The notes under the pieces are model-generated. The model was not told the DNA's origin, searched no databases, and saw only the letters and a program-made list of their open reading frames with translations. Made by a program: the position numbers and the translations under genes. From assembly GCF_900323545.1 (NCBI RefSeq), contig NZ_OOHN01000008.1:1913144-1977143 (forward strand): a DNA stretch of 64,000 bases, read 5' to 3'. This document shows, in pieces, positions 27,250 to 36,093 of the stretch. The stretch's first letter is position 1; each line of letters starts with the position of its first letter. Origin of the DNA: Actinomyces sp. Marseille-P3109. GTDB taxonomy: Bacteria > Actinomycetota > Actinomycetes > Actinomycetales > Actinomycetaceae.

Positions 27250-28859
27250 GGAAGGAGCATAGCCGTACGGTCGAACAGGTCGAAGGCGGCCTGCGGCAAA
27301 ACCCCGAGCCCGATTGTTGCTATCACCGCAACGCTGACCGCCAGGAGGATCGGGCCCTTGCTGGGCACAACCACTGAGCGCTCGCCGTCGGGCTCATGGA
27401 AGAACATGAGGACGATGAGTCGCATGTAGAAGAAGGCGGTCACGGCCGAACAGACAACGGCGAGGATGACGAAGGGCACCCCGTTGCCGCTCAGCCCGGT
27501 GGCGAAGAGCCGGAACTTGGCCATGAACCCGGCTGTCAGGGGCACGCCCGCGAAGGACAGCAGGAAGACGGTCATGGCACCGGCCGCCCAGGGGCTGCGC
27601 CGCCCCAGGCCCTTGAAGGCCTCCAGGTCACCGTCCTCGCCGCCCACGGAGCCGCCGCGGTTGGAGCGCACCAGGGCGATGATGCCGAAGGCGCCCACGG
27701 TCGCGATCCCGTAGGTCAGGGCGTAGAAGCTGAGCGCGGAGATCGCCGCCTTGGAGTAGGCGAGGATCCCGATGAGCATGAAGCCGGCGTGGGCGATGGC
27801 GGAGTAGGCGAGCATGCGCTTGACGTCGCGCTGGACCACGCCGACGACGGTGCCCACGAGCATGGTCAGGGCCACCACGGCCCACAGAGCGGGGGCCAGG
27901 TCCCAGCCCATGGCGCCGGCAATCATGTAGTAGAAGCGCACGAGGGCCAGGAAGGCCGCGGCCTTGACCCCGGCGGCCATGAAGCCGGTGACCGGGGTGG
28001 GGGCGCCCTGGTAGACGTCCGGGCTCCAGGCGTGGAAGGGCACGGCCGCCACCTTGAACAGCAGGCCGACGATGACCAGCATGAGACCGGCCAGAATGAG
28101 CCAGTCCTGCCCCTGCACGGTGCGCACGGCATCGCCAAGAGTCTTGTAGTCGACGGCGCCGGCCACCCCGTAGAGCAGGGCCGAGCCCATGAGGAGGAAG
28201 GCTGAGGCGAAGGCGCCCAGCACGAAGTACTTCAGTGCCGCCTCCTGGCTGAGCAGCCGGCGATGGCGGGCGGTGGCCGCCAGGATGTACAGCGGCAGGG
28301 AGATCATCTCCAGGATGACGAACAGCGTGATGAGGTCGCTGCTGGCCCCGAACAGCATCATGCCGCCCAGGGAGAACAGGGTCAGGGGGAAGATCTCGGT
28401 GGTGGTCCACCCTGCCAGGAGGGACTCGGTCTCCTCCGCGCTACCGGGCCGGTCGGCGGCCTGGGCCGCGAAGGCCCCGTCGCCGACGGCGGTGCGGTCG
28501 GCCATGACCAGGACGGCCAGCAGCCCGATGACCAGGAGGATGCCCTGGGCGGCGATGGAGAAGGGGTCCTCGGTCAGGCCTGAGGACATCCGGGCGCCCG
28601 GCAGGAAGCCCTCCGCGCCCTGGCCCTGGTAGATGGCCTCGACGGCGGCCCCGGCGGCCTTGACCTCGCCCCAGCGCAGGAAGAGGAAGACCCCGGAGGC
28701 CAGGATGGCCAGAAAACTCAGCGTGGCCTGGACGGCCAGTCGGGCGGGGCGGGCGATGAAGGCCTCCACGAGGACGCCCAGGACACCGGCGCCCAGGATG
28801 ATGAGCACCGGCGTCAGAGCATCCCAGTTGACGATCGGGGCAGTGTCTGAGGGGCTCAC
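27246..28859 (-). CDS. nuoN: NADH-quinone oxidoreductase subunit N
   Basis: A 537-residue antiporter-like membrane subunit of complex I, one of three proton-pumping modules. It has about 14 helices, the core stretch SLPLYILAATARHRRLLSQE and the helix with FKVAAVPFHAWSPDVYQG, whose lysine and histidine belong to the pump channel. The GTG at 28859 overlaps the nuoM stop by 4 nt. A Glu/Ala-rich loop near residue 130 is an addition to the common core. Confidence 0.96.
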   Translation of the reverse strand: MSPSDTAPIVNWDALTPVLIILGAGVLGVLVEAFIARPARLAVQATLSFLAILASGVFLFLRWGEVKAAGAAVEAIYQGQGAEGFLPGARMSSGLTEDPFSIAAQGILLVIGLLAVLVMADRTAVGDGAFAAQAADRPGSAEETESLLAGWTTTEIFPLTLFSLGGMMLFGASSDLITLFVILEMISLPLYILAATARHRRLLSQEAALKYFVLGAFASAFLLMGSALLYGVAGAVDYKTLGDAVRTVQGQDWLILAGLMLVIVGLLFKVAAVPFHAWSPDVYQGAPTPVTGFMAAGVKAAAFLALVRFYYMIAGAMGWDLAPALWAVVALTMLVGTVVGVVQRDVKRMLAYSAIAHAGFMLIGILAYSKAAISALSFYALTYGIATVGAFGIIALVRSNRGGSVGGEDGDLEAFKGLGRRSPWAAGAMTVFLLSFAGVPLTAGFMAKFRLFATGLSGNGVPFVILAVVCSAVTAFFYMRLIVLMFFHEPDGERSVVVPSKGPILLAVSVAVIATIGLGVLPQAAFDLFDRTAMLLP

Positions 28860-30457
28860 TTGGCGTTCCCTTCCGTAGCGGTGGAGGCAGTGGGCGATTC
28901 GGCAGCGCCGTCGGCACCGGAGTCGCCGGCAACGACTCCGGAGGCGGCGTCCTGCGGGGCGCGGCTCACCGTGAGCGTGACCTGTCTGGCGACGTCGTCG
29001 AGCGCGTGGGTGAGCGCGGCCGGGGCCAGGCCGAGCGCGAGCATCGCGGCGATGATGGGGACGACGACGAGCCGCTCTCGCCCGTCGAGGTCGGGGCTGC
29101 CCACTCGTTCGGGAGCAGGCGCCCCGGTGAAGACCCGCTGGTAGGGCAGCAGCATGTAGACGGCGGCGATGACGACGCCGACGACGGCCGCGCCGCCCAG
29201 AGCCAGTGAGACCGAGAACGTGCCGGTGAGCACCATCCACTCGGGCACGAACCCGCTCAGGCCCGGCAGGGCGATGGAGGCCAGGCCGCACACGAGGAAG
29301 GTGCCGGCCACCAGCGGCATGACTCGGGCGATGCCACCGAGCTCGCTGATGGCGACCGTCCCGGTGCGCCGGGCCATGAAACCGGTGACCAGGTAGAGGC
29401 CGGCGATGGACAGCCCGTGGGCCACCATGTAGACCATGGCGCCGTTGGCGGCGATCTGGTTGCCGATGAAGATCCCCAGGACCATGAAGCCGAAGTGACT
29501 CACGGAGGTGTAGGAGATGAGCCGGTAGAGATTGTCCTGGGCGATGGCGGCCAGGCCCCCGTAGATGATGGAGACGACCGCCAGGACCAGGATCACCGGG
29601 GAGGCCCAGCGCGAGGCCTCGGGGAAGATCGGCAGGACCAGGGTGATCATCCCGAAGGTGCCGATCTTGTCCAGGATGCCGATGAGCAGCACCGAGGTGC
29701 CCGGCGTGGCCTGCTCGGCGGTGTCGGGCAGCCAGGTGTGGACCGGGACCAGGGGCGCCTTGATGGCGAAGGCGATGAAGAAGGTCAGGAAGATCCAGTG
29801 CCCGGCACCGGTGGAGACGTGCAGGTTGGCGGCCACCGAGTCGATGAGGAAGCTGGGGGTGCCGTCCTTGGCGGAGTGCAGGGAAACCGCGATGACACCG
29901 ATGAGCATGACGAGCCCGCCGGCCAGGGAGTACAGGAGGAACTTCAGGGCGGCGCGCTGGCGATTCTCCCCACCGAAGCACCCGATGAGGAAGTACACCG
30001 GGATGAGCATCGCCTCGAAGCAGAGGTAGAACAGCAGCAGGTCACGGGCCGAGAAGATAACGACGACGAAGAACTCCAGGGCCAGGACGAGCCCGGTGAA
30101 CAGGCCCTGGCGGTCGGCGGGAACCTCGCCCCAGGAGGCGAGCAGCACCAGGGGCGTGATGAAGCCGGCCAGGAGCACCATGGCCAGTCCCAGGCCGTTG
30201 ACACCCAGGGCCCAGGAGGCGCCGATGGCGGGGATCCACGAGTGGGTGTCGGCCAGCTGGACGGTGCCGGCGTGGCCGAGGTCGAAGGCGCTCAGCGCCC
30301 ACAGGCCCAGCACGAGGACGGCCAGGGAGAACACGAGGCCCACGGCGCGGGCGTGGAGCCGGCGCAGCGGCGGGACCAGCCACAGCAGGAGCGCCCCGGC
30401 CAGCGGCACGATCGCCATGACGGTCAGGACGGGCAGCGATGCGGGAAGAGTCGGCAT
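28856..30457 (-). CDS. nuoM: NADH-quinone oxidoreductase subunit M
   Basis: A 533-residue antiporter-like subunit. Channel residues lie in CFEAMLIPVYFLIG and KAPLVPVHTWLPDTAEQATP, both family hallmarks. About 14 helices are visible. The C-terminal 70 residues after the last helix are Ala/Ser rich and poorly conserved. It starts 13 nt after nuoL and overlaps nuoN by 4 nt. Confidence 0.96.
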   Translation of the reverse strand: MPTLPASLPVLTVMAIVPLAGALLLWLVPPLRRLHARAVGLVFSLAVLVLGLWALSAFDLGHAGTVQLADTHSWIPAIGASWALGVNGLGLAMVLLAGFITPLVLLASWGEVPADRQGLFTGLVLALEFFVVVIFSARDLLLFYLCFEAMLIPVYFLIGCFGGENRQRAALKFLLYSLAGGLVMLIGVIAVSLHSAKDGTPSFLIDSVAANLHVSTGAGHWIFLTFFIAFAIKAPLVPVHTWLPDTAEQATPGTSVLLIGILDKIGTFGMITLVLPIFPEASRWASPVILVLAVVSIIYGGLAAIAQDNLYRLISYTSVSHFGFMVLGIFIGNQIAANGAMVYMVAHGLSIAGLYLVTGFMARRTGTVAISELGGIARVMPLVAGTFLVCGLASIALPGLSGFVPEWMVLTGTFSVSLALGGAAVVGVVIAAVYMLLPYQRVFTGAPAPERVGSPDLDGRERLVVVPIIAAMLALGLAPAALTHALDDVARQVTLTVSRAPQDAASGVVAGDSGADGAAESPTASTATEGNAK

Positions 30458-30470
30458 GTGTCGTGTCCTC

Positions 30471-32465
30471 TCAGAACCTGGCAGCCAGGACGGCGATGAG
30501 TACGAGGACCGTTCCGGCCAGCATGTAGCCGGCGTAGGAGCGCACGTACCCGGACTCGGTGCGGCGGGTCAGGCGCCCCAGGGCGCCGGTGCCCGTGGCG
30601 GCGCCCTCGATGGCGCCGTCGACGACGTAGCGCTCGACGGCGTCGGTGGCCAGGACGAGTCCCTGGCCGGTGCGCATGGCCAGGGCCTCGTTGACGGCGT
30701 CCTGGTACATGTCCTTGCGGGCGGCCTCCACCAGCGGGTTGGTCGGCTGCAGGACGACGGGCACCGGGCGGCGCACGTACATCCACCAGGCCACGACGAC
30801 CCCGACGACGACCAGGGCGAGGGTGGCGCCCATGATGACGGCGGCCGGCAGGACCGGCTCGCCGTGCTCGGCGTGGCCGGTGACCGGCTCCAGCCAGGTG
30901 ACGAACATGTTGTCGTAGGTCAGCAGCCCGCCCAGGCCGGCGGAGAACACGGACAGGATGATCAGGGGCAGCGTCATGAGCCAGCCGGACTCGTGAGGGT
31001 GGACCTCGCCCTCCAGGTCCTTGTCCGTGGTCCAGCGCTGCCTGCCGTGGAAGATCATGAAGAACAGGCGGGACATGTAGAAGGCGGTCAGTCCGGCGCC
31101 CAACAGGGCGATGGTTCCCAGGATCCAGGGCTTGACGCCCTCACCGACGAAGGCGGCCTCGATGAGGCGGTCCTTGGACCAGAAGCCGGAGAAGGGCGGG
31201 ACTCCCAGGATGGCGAGCCAGCCGATGCCCATGGTGACCCAGGTGATCGTCATGGCGCCGCGCAGGCCGCCGAAGCGGCGCATGTTGACCTGGTCGCTCA
31301 TGGCGTGCATGACCGAGCCGGCCCCCAGGAAGAGCTGGGCCTTGAAGAATCCGTGGGTGAGCAGGTGGAAGATGGCGAAGGCGTAGCCGATCGGGCCGAG
31401 CCCGGCGCCCAGCATCATGTAGCCGATCTGGCTCATGGTGGAGGCGGCCAGGACCTTCTTCATGTCGTCCTTGGCGCTTCCGATGACGGCCCCCAGCAGC
31501 AGGGTGATGGCGCCGACGACGGCGACGGCCATCTGGGCGTCCGGGGCTCCCTCGAAGACGGCGGCGGAGCGGACCATGAGGTAGACGCCGGCGGTGACCA
31601 TGGTGGCGGCGTGGATGAGGGCGGAGACCGGCGTGGGACCGGCCATGGCATCGCCCAGCCAGGCCTGGAGCGGGAACTGGGCGGACTTGCCGCAGGCCGC
31701 CAGGAGCAGGAAGAAACCGATGGCGGTGAGCCAGCCGGTGGACACCGAGCCGTCGAGGGCCGAGGCGGAGACGGCGTCGAAGGACACCGAGCTGACCTGG
31801 CCGACCATCGTCATCATGGCCAGCAGGAGGCCGAGGTCGCCCACACGGTTCATGATGAAGGCCTTCTTGGCGGCAGCGGCGTTCTCTCGGCTGGTGGCCT
31901 GCTCATCCTGGGGGGCGTCGGCGTCGGCCGTGTTCCAGAAGCCGATGAGCAGGTAGGAGGCCAGTCCCACGCCCTCCCAGCCGACGAAGAGCACGATGTA
32001 GGAGTCACCCAGCACCAGTGTGAGCATCGCGGCGATGAAGAGGTTGAGGTAGGCGAAGAAGCGGCGCCGGTCCCGATCGTGGGCCATGTAGGCCACTGAG
32101 TACAGGTGGATGAGGAAGCCGACGCAGGTCACCAGGGTCACGAAGGTCAGCGACAGCGGGTCCAGCCGCAGGCCGACGTCGATGCTCAGGTTGCCGGCGG
32201 CGAACCAGTGGTAGAGGGGCAGGCCGATGACTCGTTCCTCGGCGGGCAGGCCCAGGACCTGGAGCAGGATGCCCACACCGAGGCAGGCGGTGGCGAAGGC
32301 GGCGGCCAGGCCCAGCCAGTGGCCCCAGGTGTTGGAGCGGCGCCCGGCCAGCAGCAGGAAGGCGGCCGAGGCGGCGGGCACGGCGATGAGCAGCCAGGCC
32401 CAGGAGGCCAGGCCGGTGGCCTCGGTCAGGGGCGTCGCGACGGCGGTGACAGGAGCGGGAAGCAT
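30471..32465 (-). CDS. nuoL: NADH-quinone oxidoreductase subunit L
   Basis: A 664-residue membrane subunit, the most distal pump with the long lateral helix at its C-terminus. Motifs include LVGWEGVGLASYLLIGFW, KSAQFPLQAWLGDAMAGPTP and SALIHAATMVTAGVYL, which carry the conserved lysine and histidines. About 16 helices. It starts 17 nt after the nuoK stop. Confidence 0.96.
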   Translation of the reverse strand: MLPAPVTAVATPLTEATGLASWAWLLIAVPAASAAFLLLAGRRSNTWGHWLGLAAAFATACLGVGILLQVLGLPAEERVIGLPLYHWFAAGNLSIDVGLRLDPLSLTFVTLVTCVGFLIHLYSVAYMAHDRDRRRFFAYLNLFIAAMLTLVLGDSYIVLFVGWEGVGLASYLLIGFWNTADADAPQDEQATSRENAAAAKKAFIMNRVGDLGLLLAMMTMVGQVSSVSFDAVSASALDGSVSTGWLTAIGFFLLLAACGKSAQFPLQAWLGDAMAGPTPVSALIHAATMVTAGVYLMVRSAAVFEGAPDAQMAVAVVGAITLLLGAVIGSAKDDMKKVLAASTMSQIGYMMLGAGLGPIGYAFAIFHLLTHGFFKAQLFLGAGSVMHAMSDQVNMRRFGGLRGAMTITWVTMGIGWLAILGVPPFSGFWSKDRLIEAAFVGEGVKPWILGTIALLGAGLTAFYMSRLFFMIFHGRQRWTTDKDLEGEVHPHESGWLMTLPLIILSVFSAGLGGLLTYDNMFVTWLEPVTGHAEHGEPVLPAAVIMGATLALVVVGVVVAWWMYVRRPVPVVLQPTNPLVEAARKDMYQDAVNEALAMRTGQGLVLATDAVERYVVDGAIEGAATGTGALGRLTRRTESGYVRSYAGYMLAGTVLVLIAVLAARF

Positions 32466-32482
32466 GTCGGTGGTCTCTCCCC

Positions 32483-32788
32483 TCAGTTCTTGAGCAGGTT
32501 CTCGTCGTCGACCGACGTGGACCTGCGGGTGCGGAAGATGGATACGACGATGCTCAGGCCCACCACGACCTCGGCGGCGGCCACCACCATGACGAAGAAG
32601 GCGAAGACCTGACCGGTGAGGTTGCCGTGGATCCGGGAGAAGGTCACCAGGACGAGGTTGACGGCGTTGAGCATGAGCTCAACCCCCATGAGCTCGATGA
32701 TGGCGTTGCGGCGCAGCAGAACCGTGAGCGCCCCCAGGGTGAACAGAACCCCGGCCAGGATGATGTAGACGGCGATGGGGAGACTCAC
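32483..32788 (-). CDS. nuoK: NADH-quinone oxidoreductase subunit K
   Basis: A 101-residue, three-helix subunit of the membrane arm. Conserved glutamates occur in [15 protein letters not shown] and in the third helix [16 protein letters not shown]. It links the antiporter-like subunits to the quinone site. It overlaps nuoJ by 4 nt. Confidence 0.96.
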   Translation of the reverse strand: MSLPIAVYIILAGVLFTLGALTVLLRRNAIIELMGVELMLNAVNLVLVTFSRIHGNLTGQVFAFFVMVVAAAEVVVGLSIVVSIFRTRRSTSVDDENLLKN

Positions 32789-33783
32789 TTCTCCTCCTTC
32801 TGCTCAGGGGCGGCTGAGTCGGCTGCATCGTCGGCGCCCAGGACGGGCTGCTGGACGGCGGGCGCGGCGGCGCCGGGCATGCCGGACATGCCGGACATGC
32901 CGGAGCGGCCGGTGCGCTGGGAGCCGACGTCGCCGACGCCACCAACACTGCCCTGCCGGGAGACGATCGTCCCGGAGCGCTGGGCCAGGCCCATCTCCGG
33001 GGAGACGTCCGACAGCTCCAGTCCCTGGCCGCGGGCGCGCAGGACCCGGGGCACGGACTCCTCGACGGTCTCGCCGTCCGCGCCCAGGGCGGGGGCGGCG
33101 GCGGAGTTGGTGGAGGCGTAGACGCCGGGCATCGGCTTCTGGCCGGGGTGGACACCCTTGGAGGCGTAGGCCTGCATCTTGTTCGCGGCTACGCGGCGCT
33201 GGCTGAACCGGGCCCGGATCCGCTGGCGGTGGGTGAGGGTCAGGGCGCCGACGGCGGCGACGATGAGCAGGATGGCGGTCAGCTCCATGGTGACGACGTG
33301 GTCGTTGTAGAGCGTGACGGCCAGCAGATCTGGGGCGGCCTTGGCGCCGTCCTTGAGACCGGCCGGCGTCGGGAAGGCGGTGCGCCACACGACGGCGGTC
33401 AGGACGCCGGCCAGGCCGAGTCCCAGGAGGATGAGGAGCGGGCGTCTCATGACCGAGCCGGCGGCGCTGACCGGCTCGTCACCGCCGACGCCCACGAGCA
33501 TGATGACGAACAGCACGAGGGTCATGACGGCGCCGGTGTAGACCACGATCTGGGTGATCCCCATGAAGGGCGACTCGTTGACGATGTAGAGGACGGCCAG
33601 CGAGATCATGATGCCGATCATGTTGATAGCGGCGGTCACGGCCCGCTTGGCGGTCAGGACGCCGATGCCGCAGGCCACGGTGACCAGGGCGACGACGCCG
33701 AACACGATGGCCTCCCCCAGCCCCAGGTGACCGTTTCCGGTCAGGGAGGCGGAGACTGCGCCGGGTGTCAGGAGGGCACTCAT
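32785..33783 (-). CDS. nuoJ: NADH-quinone oxidoreductase subunit J with long C-terminal tail
   Basis: A 332-residue protein. The first about 190 residues are normal NuoJ: five helices, including the [19 protein letters not shown] segment. The remaining about 140 residues form a hydrophilic tail not found in the E. coli subunit (184 residues). It is rich in Gly, Ala and Ser with a [10 protein letters not shown] run. The tail should lie on the cytoplasmic side if the helix count is right. It overlaps nuoI and nuoK by 4 nt each. Confidence 0.93.
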   Translation of the reverse strand: MSALLTPGAVSASLTGNGHLGLGEAIVFGVVALVTVACGIGVLTAKRAVTAAINMIGIMISLAVLYIVNESPFMGITQIVVYTGAVMTLVLFVIMLVGVGGDEPVSAAGSVMRRPLLILLGLGLAGVLTAVVWRTAFPTPAGLKDGAKAAPDLLAVTLYNDHVVTMELTAILLIVAAVGALTLTHRQRIRARFSQRRVAANKMQAYASKGVHPGQKPMPGVYASTNSAAAPALGADGETVEESVPRVLRARGQGLELSDVSPEMGLAQRSGTIVSRQGSVGGVGDVGSQRTGRSGMSGMSGMPGAAAPAVQQPVLGADDAADSAAPEQKEEK

Positions 33784-34493
33784 CGCACGGCCCCCTTCAC
33801 GGTCTGCTTGGTGCCCCAGCCGGAGGTGGCGGAGGCGGCCTTGGCGCGGGCGCCGGACAGACTGGGGTCGTCGGGCCGCTGGGCGCGCACCCAGTCGATC
33901 TGGGCCTGGGTGGAGCCGGTGACCTGGCCGCGGTAGTAGTCGCCGTCCTCAGTGCCCTCGACCATGGGGTGGGGGGCGGCGACGGCGCCGTCGGGCACCG
34001 GGGCCAGGAGGTCCTCCTTCTCGTAGATGAGGCCCCCGCGGTCGGGACCGACGAGCTCATCGAAGTCGGTGGACATGGTCAGGGCCCGGGTGGGGCAGGC
34101 CTCGATGCACATGCCGCAGAAGATGCAGCGCAGGTAGTTGATCTGGTAGACGCGCCCGTAGCGCTCACCGGGCGAGTACTGGGCGCCGGGCTCGTTGGAG
34201 GCCGCCTCGACGTAGATCGCGTCGGCGGGGCAGGCCCAGGCGCACAGCTCGCAGCCGATGCACTTCTCCAGGCCGTCGTCGTAACGGTTGAGCCGGTGGC
34301 GGCCGTGGTAGCGGGGCATCACCTGGGGCGGCTCGAAGGGGTACTGCTCGGTGACCACCGGGCGGAACATCGAGGAGATGGTGACCCCGTATCCGGCCAC
34401 GGGCGCGAAGGCCCGGGCCAGGGTGGAGGGAGCGTCGCGCAGCCAGTTGTCGTGCTGGGAGCCCCGGGAGCGGTTGGGGCGGCGATCAGTCAT
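33780..34493 (-). CDS. nuoI: NADH-quinone oxidoreductase subunit I
   Basis: A 237-residue iron-sulfur subunit carrying clusters N6a and N6b. Both CxxCxxCxxxCP motifs are present: [12 protein letters not shown] and [12 protein letters not shown]. The ATG at 34493 overlaps the end of nuoH by 8 nt; longer in-frame sequence lies within nuoH and is out of family. The C-terminal 60 residues after the second cluster site are variable. Confidence 0.96.
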   Translation of the reverse strand: MTDRRPNRSRGSQHDNWLRDAPSTLARAFAPVAGYGVTISSMFRPVVTEQYPFEPPQVMPRYHGRHRLNRYDDGLEKCIGCELCAWACPADAIYVEAASNEPGAQYSPGERYGRVYQINYLRCIFCGMCIEACPTRALTMSTDFDELVGPDRGGLIYEKEDLLAPVPDGAVAAPHPMVEGTEDGDYYRGQVTGSTQAQIDWVRAQRPDDPSLSGARAKAASATSGWGTKQTVKGAVR

Positions 34494-36093
34494 CTTTTCC
34501 CTCCTGGGGTGCCTCAGCGGCCTTGTCGGTGGCCTTGTCACTGGCCGAGTCGGCCTTGAGGTCAAGGGTGAAGGTGGGCAGGGCGGTGGCCGAGTCCGCA
34601 CCGGCCCGGGGCGGAGCAGCCGCCTCGTCAGCGCCGGCTGAGTCGGGCGACTCGGCGGAGTCGGTCGCGTCGTCCTCCTCGCGGTCGTCGCGGTCCAGGA
34701 GGCCGACGGCGGTGACCGACCGGTCCTCGGAGTCATCGACGTCGGCGGCCAGGGCGGCGCGGCGGGCACGCGGCGAGGGCGGCAGGGACTCGCCCGGCAG
34801 CGGCGGGACGGGGAATCCCTCGAGGAAGGCGACGTGGTCGTCGTCAGCGCTCATGATCTCGACGTCGTCCCCGTCGTCGTACTCATCCTCGTCGTCGTAG
34901 AGCTCCTCCTCGTCCTCCTTGTCGGGGACGAGGAAGAGGATGAGCATGATGAGGCAGAAGACGACCGCCAGGGGCAGCAGCAGGGCCTGCACGGAGGCGC
35001 CGGAGAAGGTGCGGAAGGCGCGCACCACCGCGACCAGCACGAACCAGACCAGGGAGACGGGGATGAGGACCTTCCACCCCAGCTTCATGAAGTGGTCGTA
35101 GCGGATGCGCACTAAGGTGCCCCGGGTCCAGATCATGAAGAACATGACCGCCCAGACCTTGCCGATGAACCACAGCATCGGCCACCAGCCGGAGTTGGCG
35201 CCCTCCCAGAACAGGCTGAGGATGGTGGAGCGCCAGCCGCCCAGGAACAGGGTGACGCACACGGCCGAGACGTTGAACATGTTGATGTACTCGGCCAGGA
35301 AGTACCAGGCGAACTTCATCGAGGAGTACTCGACCATGTGGCCGGCGACGAGCTCGCCCTCGGCCTCGGGCAGGTCGAAGGGGAGGCGGTTGACCTCACC
35401 GACCATGGAGATGACGTAGATGATGAAGCTCGGCAGCATCGCCACCGCCCACCAGATCCGCTGCTGGGCACCGACGATCCCGGAGGTGGCCATGGTCCCC
35501 GAGGCCAGGAAGACCGTGAGGATGGACAGGCTCATGCTCAGCTCGTAGGAGATGACCTGCGCGGCGCTGCGCACGGCGCCGAAGAGCGGGTAGGTGGAGT
35601 GGGAGGACCAGCCGCCCAGGATGATGCCGTAGACGCCGAAGGCGGTGATGGCCAGGATGTAGAGGACCGCCACCGGGAAGTCGGTCAGCTGCAGGGGCGT
35701 GGAGTGGCCGAAGATGCTCACCTGCGGTCCGAAGGGGATGACCGCGTAGACCATGAAGGCGCTGAAGGCGGCGATGAGCGGGGCCAGGAGGTAGATGATC
35801 TTCTCGGCCCCCTTGAGCCAGAAGTCCTCCTTCATGATGAGCTTGCCGGCGTCGGCGATCGCCTGGAGCAGGCCGAACGGGCCGTTGACGTTGGGACCCA
35901 GGCGTGTCTGCATGCGGGCCAGGCCGCGTCGCTCCACCCACAGCGCCATGATGACGCTGACGATGAGGAAGGCGACGATGAAGACGGCCTTGATGAGGGT
36001 CAGCCACCAGGTCTCGGCGGAGAAGTCGGCGACCACGCCCCCGTTGGAGACGACGTCGTCGGCGGCGGCCTGGGCCATGTAGATCGGGTTCAC
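34486..36093 (-). CDS. nuoH: NADH-quinone oxidoreductase subunit H with acidic extension
   Basis: A 535-residue membrane subunit at the quinone-binding junction. The core (about residues 30-400) has [31 protein letters not shown] and [20 protein letters not shown], all diagnostic. After the last helix comes a tail of about 130 residues. It opens with a run of Asp/Glu/Tyr ([18 protein letters not shown]) and is Pro/Ala/Asp rich after that. The E. coli subunit has 325 residues. GTG start at 36093 overlaps nuoG by 4 nt. Confidence 0.95.
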   Translation of the reverse strand: MNPIYMAQAAADDVVSNGGVVADFSAETWWLTLIKAVFIVAFLIVSVIMALWVERRGLARMQTRLGPNVNGPFGLLQAIADAGKLIMKEDFWLKGAEKIIYLLAPLIAAFSAFMVYAVIPFGPQVSIFGHSTPLQLTDFPVAVLYILAITAFGVYGIILGGWSSHSTYPLFGAVRSAAQVISYELSMSLSILTVFLASGTMATSGIVGAQQRIWWAVAMLPSFIIYVISMVGEVNRLPFDLPEAEGELVAGHMVEYSSMKFAWYFLAEYINMFNVSAVCVTLFLGGWRSTILSLFWEGANSGWWPMLWFIGKVWAVMFFMIWTRGTLVRIRYDHFMKLGWKVLIPVSLVWFVLVAVVRAFRTFSGASVQALLLPLAVVFCLIMLILFLVPDKEDEEELYDDEDEYDDGDDVEIMSADDDHVAFLEGFPVPPLPGESLPPSPRARRAALAADVDDSEDRSVTAVGLLDRDDREEDDATDSAESPDSAGADEAAAPPRAGADSATALPTFTLDLKADSASDKATDKAAEAPQEGKDD

